Shown: positions 58,183 to 64,000 of the stretch, piece after piece
Layout of the letters: every line of letters begins with the position of its first letter
Position numbering within the stretch: position 1 is the first letter of the stretch
Program-made: the position numbers and the translations under genes
Source of the DNA: Siphonodentalium dalli
Taxonomy: Eukaryota > Mollusca > Scaphopoda > Gadilida > Siphonodentaliidae
DNA length: 64,000 bases
NCBI GenBank assembly: GCA_032622095.1
Contig: CP136068.1
Span: forward strand, 149,307,365-149,371,364
Direction of reading: 5' to 3'
Notes under the pieces: generated by a model
Databases searched by the model: none
The model's input: the letters and a program-made list of their open reading frames with translations, nothing else
What the model was told of the DNA's origin: nothing

Positions 58183-58296
58183 CTATTTCACACTGGGTTC
58201 CGCTGTAACCAGTCGCCGTGCAGACACAATAATATTGGTTCGACACACTGTCACATAATCCCGGCCCACATGGTCCTGACAGGCATTGGTCTGTAT
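58183..58296 (-). CDS. EGF-like domain exon (EGF-1)
   Basis: Acceptor AACTGATTTCAG; 114 bp; donor ATAG|GTAAGT; phase 1 on both sides. Reads DTDQCLSGPCGPGLCDSVSN then QYYCVCTATGYSGTQCEI. Six Cys in EGF order. D-T-D-Q is a calcium-binding-type start, but the C-x-[DN] hydroxylation site is C-D-S. First EGF after the SRCR exon. Confidence 0.88.
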   Translation of the reverse strand: MQTNACQDHVGRDYVTVCRTNIIVSARRLVTAEPSVK

Positions 58297-58719
58297 CTGA
58301 AATCAGTTGTATACAATCATGTATACCATAGTGAACCGATCACGGCACTTATATTAAAATATGATTACTGAAATACATGTATATGTATACATATGTCGAC
58401 TATATATAACAGATAGTCGATTATTACTTCAATAAAACTTAATTATATGACATGATCATGAACCATGGCAGTACGTACACGGAAGTTAATTTCTCCCACC
58501 CCCTACACATTTTAGCACAGACAGTCCGTGTGAGATAGCTGGATGAGATTTACCTGTCTCACATAACATGAGACCATCTTTCTCACCACACCCACGTGAC
58601 TGCTTTACTTGTTTAATTTAGAGCTAATTTAACAATCCTTCATCGTGTTTTGTGTGAACTAAAACAATGGCGACCAACCAGTTACGCTTCGCGTTTCATG
58701 TAAATAAATACGGACGAAT
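58297..58719. other. No gene recognised (intron)
   Basis: Nothing supported. Confidence 0.5.
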
Positions 58720-60498
58720 TCGTGGATCATATGACTTGGTATGCTGCTTCTCTGGTCATGGTAATCGAGTCTGCGGATCGTATGACTTGGGCACATAGTG
58801 ATTGTTGCTTCTCAAGTCATGGTAATGAGTCTGCGGATCGTATAACTTGGTCACATAGTGATTGTTGCTTCTCGGGTCATGGTAATGAGTCTGTGGATCG
58901 TATGACTTGGTCACATATTGATTGTTGCTTCTCAAGTCATGGTAATCGAGTCTGTGGATCGTATGACTTGGTCACATAGTGATTGTTGCTTCTCAAGTCA
59001 TGGTAATCGAGTCTGTGGATCGTATGACTTGGTCACATAGTGATTGTTGCTTCTCAAGTCATGGTAATCGAGTCTGTGGATCGTATGACTTGGTCACATA
59101 GTGATTGTTGCTTCTCGGGTCATGGTAATCGAGTCTGTGGATCGTATGACTTGGTCACATAGTGATTGTTGCTTCTCAAGTCATGGTAATGAGTCTGTGG
59201 ATCGTATGACTTGGTCACATAGTGATTGTTGCTTCTCAAGTCATGGTAATCGAGTCTGTGGATCGTATGACTTGGTCACATAGTGATTGTTGCTTCTCAA
59301 GTCATGGTAATCGAGTCTGTGGATCGTATGACTTGGTCACATAGTGATTGTTGCTTCTCGGGTCATGGTAATCGAGTCTGTGGATCGTATGACTTGGTCA
59401 CATAGTGATTGTTGCTTCTCGGGTCATGGTAATCGAGTCTGTGGATCGTATGACTTGGTCACATAGTGATTGTTGCTTCTCAAGTCATGGTAATCGAGTC
59501 TGTGGATCGTATGACTTGGTCACATAGTGATTGTTGCTTCTCAAGTCATGGTAATCGAGTCTGTGGATCGTATGACTTGGTCACATAGTGATTGTTGCTT
59601 CTCGGGTCATGGTAATGAGTCTGTGGATCGTATGACTTGGTCACATAGTGATTGTTGCTTCTCAAGTCATGGTAATTGAGTCTGTGGATCGTATGACTTG
59701 GTCACATAGTGATTGTTGCTTCTCAAGTCATGGTAATCGAGTCTGTGGATCGTATGACTTGGTCACATAGTGATTGTTGCTTCTCATATCATGGTAATCG
59801 AGTCTGTGGATCGTATGACTTGGTCACATAGTGATTGTTGCTTCTCAAGTCATGGTAATTGAGTCTGTGGATCGTATGACTTGGTCACATAGTGATGGTT
59901 GCTTCTCGGGTCATGGTAATCGAGTCTGTGGATCGTATGACTTGGTCACATAGTGATTGTTGCTTCTCGGGTCATGGTAATCGAGTCTGTGGATCGTATG
60001 ACTTGGTCACATAGTGATTGTTGCTTCTCAAGTCATGGTAATCGAGTCTGTGGATCGTATGACTTGGACACATAGTGATTGTTGCTTCTCGGGTCATGGT
60101 AATGAGTCTGTGGATCGTATGACTTGGTCACATAGTGATTGTTGCTTCTCAAGTCATGGTAATCGAGTCTGTGGATCGTATGACTTGGTCACATAGTGAT
60201 TGTTGCTTCTCGGGTCATGGTAATGAGTCTGTGGATCGTATGACTTGGTCACATAGTGATTGTTGCTTCTCAAGTCATGGTAATCGAGTCTGTGGATCGT
60301 ATGACTTGGTCACATAGTGATTGCTGCTTCTCGGGTCATGGTAATGAGTCTGCGGATCGTATGACTTGGTCATATAGCGGCTGTTTCTTCTCGGATCATG
60401 GTAATCGAGTCTGCGGATCATATGACTTGGTCACATAGCGGATGTTGCTTCTCGGGTCATGGTAATCGAGTCTGCGGATCATATGACTTTGTCACATG
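58720..60498. repeat. 60/61-bp minisatellite, left block
   Basis: The unit GATTGTTGCTTCTCRRGTCA, TGGTAATCGAGTCTGTGGAT, CGTATGACTTGGTCACATAGT is 61 bp; a one-base-shorter form (AATGAGTC) is 60 bp. About 29 copies. Most units are nearly identical and carry CTGTGGATCG. The outer ones at both sides carry CTGCGGATC and GCGGCTGTT. Open frames in it are repeat shadows. Confidence 0.97.
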
Positions 60499-61481
60499 CA
60501 GTGTTCGCCCTGCCGTTAGCAAATTTAGCCAATTGCGAAAAAAAATACGAAGTGGCTAAAATAAATATGCTTGTGGCTAAAAATATGGATACAAACATTT
60601 TCTGTGTCGACAATTAATTGTAAACAAAGAGACTTAACGTTATTAGCGAGAGCTGATGAGAAGTGTGATATTACGGGTGTGTTCGATTAGCTTTACTATC
60701 GGGCATTGGTTTCAAGCCCTAGGCAATTAGCTAATGGTCGTTTAGAGGTGGATTCTTAAGACGCTATCACATTTGAGTAAACATAGGTTTATGAAATGGC
60801 TTCCTGTGTAACAAAAGATTTTTATTTTACGGTGTTTTAAACTGATTGCAAAAGAATGAAGTCATATATGCGCTCAATTCAATAGCTTCTCACATTTCCC
60901 CGCAATGGATACTGTTGAATGGGACGAGACTCGCGCCTGTTATGAATCATGATAGGCTTTAGGGGCAAAAATTTGAATAGACCAATGCATTCAGGCTTTG
61001 TTTAACTAATTCGGAAGTGTGGATGCCACTCCAGACGGTTTTATGACAGCGCCCGATACCATGACGTATGTTGTTTTAAGACTCCTTTAAATGTGGAGAG
61101 TTTGAGGAAGGTCCACATTCAGGGTGAAGGGAATTGCACAATGAGTTCCGACCATCCTACCCGGCCTGCGGCCGGAAACTACCCAATCACCAAGGTCCAC
61201 ATTCTGAATTTTCACAATGAATCGCAAACGTAAATCCGATTTCGGCACCAGTGAAAATGACCAACCGTGCAAAGTTAAAAAACTTACTGATTTCTTTGGA
61301 AAATCCACAAATGTTGATATTGTGGATAGACCATCCAAACCCACAACAGTTTATATCGTATTACATATTGAGCTAATTTATCCCACAATATGTGGCTAAA
61401 CTTTTTTTTAAAGTGGCTAACAAAATTGCACAAGTGGCTAAAAAAATGGCTACAAACAATTTCGGGCCAGGGCGAACACTG
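60499..61481 (+). mobile_element. hAT-type element inserted in the minisatellite, 983 bp
   Basis: Exact 14-bp termini CAGTGTTCGCCCTG/CAGGGCGAACACTG; flanked by GTCACATG (60491-60498) and GTCACATA (61482-61489), an 8-bp duplication with one difference. Repeated GTGGCTAAAA motifs lie just inside both ends. It carries a short coding remnant (61217-61399). The 8-bp duplication and CAG ends indicate hAT. It interrupts a tandem array and is thus younger than at least part of the array. Confidence 0.9.
61217..61399 (+). pseudogene. N-terminal remnant of a hAT transposase
   Basis: Reads MNRKRKSDFG, then VKKLTDFFGKS. A basic start followed by an L-x-x-F-F motif is typical of the N-terminus of hAT-derived proteins, before the BED/TTF zinc finger. 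The frame ends after 60 codons and no zinc finger or DDE core follows, so the element kept only the first part of its gene. Confidence 0.5.
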
Positions 61482-62465
61482 GTCACATAGCGGTTGTTGC
61501 TTCTCGGGTCATGGTAATCGAGTCTGCGGATCGTATAACTTGGTCACATAGCGGCTGTTGCTTCTCTGATCATGGTAATCGAGTCTGCGGATCGTATAAC
61601 TTGGTCACATATCGGTTGTTGCTTCTCGTGTCATGGTAATCGAGTCTGCGGATCATATGACTTGGTCACATAGCGACTGTTGCTTCTCGGGTCATGGTAA
61701 TCGAGTCTGCCGATCATATGACTTGGTCACATAGCGGCTGTTGCTTCTCGGGTCATGGTAATCGAGTCTGCCGATCATATGACTTGGTCACATTGCGGAT
61801 GTTGCTTCTCGGGTCATGGTAATCGAGTCTGCGGATCGTATGACTTGGTCACATAGCGGCTGTTGCTTCTCGGATCATGGTAATCGAGTCTGCGGATCAT
61901 ATGACTTGGTCACATAGCGGTTGTTGCTTCTCGGGTCATGGTATCGAGTCTGCGGTTCGTATGACTTGGTCACATAGCGGCTGTTGCTTCTCTGATCATG
62001 GTAATCGAGTCTGCGGATCGTATGACTTGGTCACATAGCGGTTGTTGTTTCTCGGGTCATGGTAATCGAGTCTGCGGATCCTATGACTTGGTCACATAGC
62101 GGCTGTTGCTTCTCGGGTCATGGTAATCGAGTCTGCCGATCATATGACTTGGTCACATACCGGATGTTGCTTCTCGGGTCATGGTAATCGAGTCTGCGGA
62201 TCATATGACTTGGTCACATAGCGGCTGTTGCTTCTCGGGTCATGGTAATTGAGTCTGCGGATCGTATGACTTGGTCACATAGCGGTTGTTGCTTCTCGGG
62301 TCATGGTAATCGAGTCTGCGGATCGTATGACTTGGTCATATAGCGGCTGTTGCTTCTCGGATCATGGTAATCGAGTCTGCGGATCGTATGACTTGGTCAC
62401 ATAGCGGATGTTGCTTCTCGGGTCATGGTAATCGAGTCTGCGGATCATATGACTTCTCGGATCAT
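61482..62465. repeat. 60/61-bp minisatellite, right block
   Basis: Continuation of the 58720 array after the hAT insertion, about 16 units. Here the units carry CTGCGGATC or CTGCCGATC and ATAGCGGCTG/ATAGCGGTTG rather than CTGTGGATCG and GTGATTG, i.e. the variant class of the array edges. Confidence 0.97.
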
Positions 62466-62890
62466 GGTAAATTCCACCTTAACGGCTGCGTATGCTGATT
62501 TCTACCACTGTCACGGGTGCATTTCCCGTAAAACATTTTGTGACAGCGTACGGTCGATCAGGTATTTACCTAGTCATGACAATTCCAATAAGGCCAGGCA
62601 ACTTAGTAGACTATAGTGACATTATATAGTGAATGTGCATGATGCAGGTTTTGTTCACACAAAATACATTTACATCCAATCGTTTACATGTGTATATGTG
62701 GTAAATTTAGGACTCCCATGGCAGGTTCATTTAAATTTATAATAAACGCTCTTTGTTGCTGATTATTAGTGTCAAATAATTTGAGGTCAACGTAACCTAC
62801 CCCGTGACATTCCCCGCGTTATTGTACATGTGTGCATCAATTCCCTATCGCACGACACTCCACTTGTTTCAATTATCATCGATCAGGTCA
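62466..62890. other. No gene recognised (intron)
   Basis: Nothing supported. Confidence 0.5.
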
Positions 62891-63198
62891 CCAGATTTCA
62901 ATAATTTTGAGTATATTATTAATTATTTAGTTATATTAATTATAAGTGCCCTTTTAATATATCTGGGGTTGAACGGGACCTATATAATATGATTCCCCGG
63001 GTCAAATTGCCCATATGTGAAAAGAAAACAGTTCAGATCCGAGGGTCCAACCATTTGATCGTCTATCCAAACTATATATACAATAATTATGAGTTCTCTT
63101 TTAAAACAGCTGGGGTGAACGGGACCTACCTAGTAACTCTCCCCTGGTCATACTACTCCTACACATTACGGTTTATCTCCGACGGTCCAGTCTTTTAG
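62891..63198 (+). other. Diverged ~150-bp duplication with an unrecognised open frame
   Basis: CTGGGGTTGAACGGGACCTA (near 62964) and CTGGGGTGAACGGGACCTAC (near 63109), each preceded by ATAATTATGAGT-like sequence, mark two copies. The second reads, plus strand, VYPNYIYNNYEFSFKTAGVN and TLRFISDGPVF, faintly like a CUB domain (PNYP-x-x-Y start, V-x-F-x-SD end) but without its Cys. The strand is opposite to the mosaic gene. Function unknown. Confidence 0.25.
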
Positions 63199-63267
63199 TC
63201 GCCTATAGGCGGACAAACTAACGAACACACAACATTGATTTGTGTTGGTATATATGGTGTTGCTTAC

Positions 63268-63422
63268 CGCACTCCACGCCTGCTTCTTCCGATATTGATG
63301 TACAACTGGCATCGACAGTTCCATATGTACAATCCTGCATGCGTAACTCACTCCCAGAACAAATCACATTGACCATGGACTTATTTACACCACGTCCACT
63401 GTAAAACTTCGTTTGTCCTCCT
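63268..63422 (-). CDS. SRCR domain, C-terminal part exon
   Basis: Scavenger receptor cysteine-rich domain, an extracellular ligand-binding module of innate immune and matrix proteins. Seen: acceptor TTTCTTGAACAG before 63422; reading GQTKFYSGRGVNKSMVNVIC, SGSELRMQDC (the CSG-x-E-x-x-x-x-x-C core) and EEAGVEC; donor GCG|GTAAGC. Phases are 2 in and 1 out, 155 bp. The N-terminal half of the domain must be in an exon to the right, beyond the window or unrecognised. Its phase-1 donor fits EGF-1. Confidence 0.85.
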
Positions 63423-63684
63423 CTGTTCAAGAAACAATGGGAATGTCAATAAAACGTCAGACATAATCAAGACTACTGCGAACTGTGGGTGAGTTTACTG
63501 TCAAACAATCACAATCTACTCGCTTTCCTAACATTTCGATACGTTTCAAGATACACATACGTCTCAAGCGATAACTTATATCTGATTGTGGGTGGACACA
63601 CGAATCTCAGTCTCGTACGTTAAGTATGCCGACCGCATGCATTGGATTATAGCGCTTGCTACATGTTTGAAGATGGACTGTAAA
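63423..63684. other. No gene recognised (intron)
   Basis: No SRCR N-terminal exon could be found here. Confidence 0.45.
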
Positions 63685-64000
63685 TTAGTTCAGAAGATAT
63701 GTTTTCTAATTTGTAACCAATATAACAAGGTACTTTGAGATTTTCAAGAATACATAATATAAGTAACAAATGTAACATTAACTAACAGTTAAAGTAACCA
63801 GAAGTAACCATTTTTACCCTATGTACCCATGGGCTTGAAAGTTATTTAGGGAATATGTTTTCTAATATGTAACCAATGTAACAAGGTATTTTGAGATTTC
63901 TAAGAAAAAAAAATAAAAGTAACAAATGTAACATTAAAGTAACCAGAAGTAACCATTTGTATCCCGTTCACCCATGGTCCTGAAAGTAGTTCAGGAACTA
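63685..64000. repeat. ~160-bp tandem repeat running off the window edge
   Basis: GATATGTTTTCTAATTTGTA, ACCAATRTAACAAGGTA, TTTGAGATTT, AGTAACAAATGTAACATTAA and AGTAACCAGAAGTAACCATT occur in order in two copies (63696 and 63855 on). It may continue beyond 64000. Confidence 0.8.

Noticed and set aside
58722-60438. Repeated protein frames (SVDRMTWSHSDCCFS)
   Set aside because: They come from the 60/61-bp minisatellite. Since 61 is not divisible by three, frames close after one or two units.

Overview
The window is animal nuclear DNA, most likely from a marine invertebrate. It is AT-rich, has very low coding density, contains short exons with GT/AG borders and long introns, and is full of DNA-transposon debris and satellite arrays. 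The extracellular domains (SRCR, EGF, C-type lectin, thrombospondin type 1) fit a deuterostome such as an amphioxus, hemichordate or echinoderm, or a lophotrochozoan. I cannot decide the phylum from the sequence.

All convincing host coding sequence is on the minus strand. In transcript order (right to left) it reads: an SRCR exon (63.4 kb); seven EGF exons (58.3, 55.4, 52.4, 50.2, 46.7, 38.2, 36.7 kb); a C-type lectin domain (CTLD-a, 31.7-31.2 kb); a TSP1 exon (10.5 kb); and a second lectin domain split over two exons (CTLD-b, 8.3 and 4.6 kb). The SRCR donor, both borders of every EGF and TSP1 exon, and the outer borders of CTLD-b are phase 1. The intron inside CTLD-b is phase 2 on both sides. 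The parts could therefore be spliced in one frame as a single mosaic secreted or surface receptor of more than 60 kb, or they could be two or three neighbouring genes of one family. No start codon, signal peptide or convincing terminal exon is inside the window. CTLD-a does not join cleanly in phase and may be broken. A decayed EGF exon (56.2 kb) and several weak lectin-like stretches (22.5, 25.5, 33.8 kb) suggest a history of exon duplication and loss.

The rest is repeats. Tandem arrays include a 48-bp satellite (10.9-13.3 kb), a 385-bp repeat with alternating A/B subtypes (26.3-28.1 kb), a 54-bp repeat that copies the splice donor of the CTLD-a exon (30.8-31.2 kb) and a 60/61-bp minisatellite (58.7-62.5 kb) split by a hAT-like insertion. 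Mobile elements include a decayed piggyBac transposase (41.7-43.2 kb), two hAT-type elements with 8-bp target duplications (44.8-45.9 and 60.5-61.5 kb), several palindromic or double-hairpin MITEs flanked by TTAA or TA, a 1.5-kb terminal-inverted-repeat element with GC-rich internal repeats (34.6-36.1 kb), Helitron-like 3' ends and a tRNA-related SINE candidate. The palindromes, satellites and TIR elements lie in what would be introns of the mosaic gene, which explains its large size.
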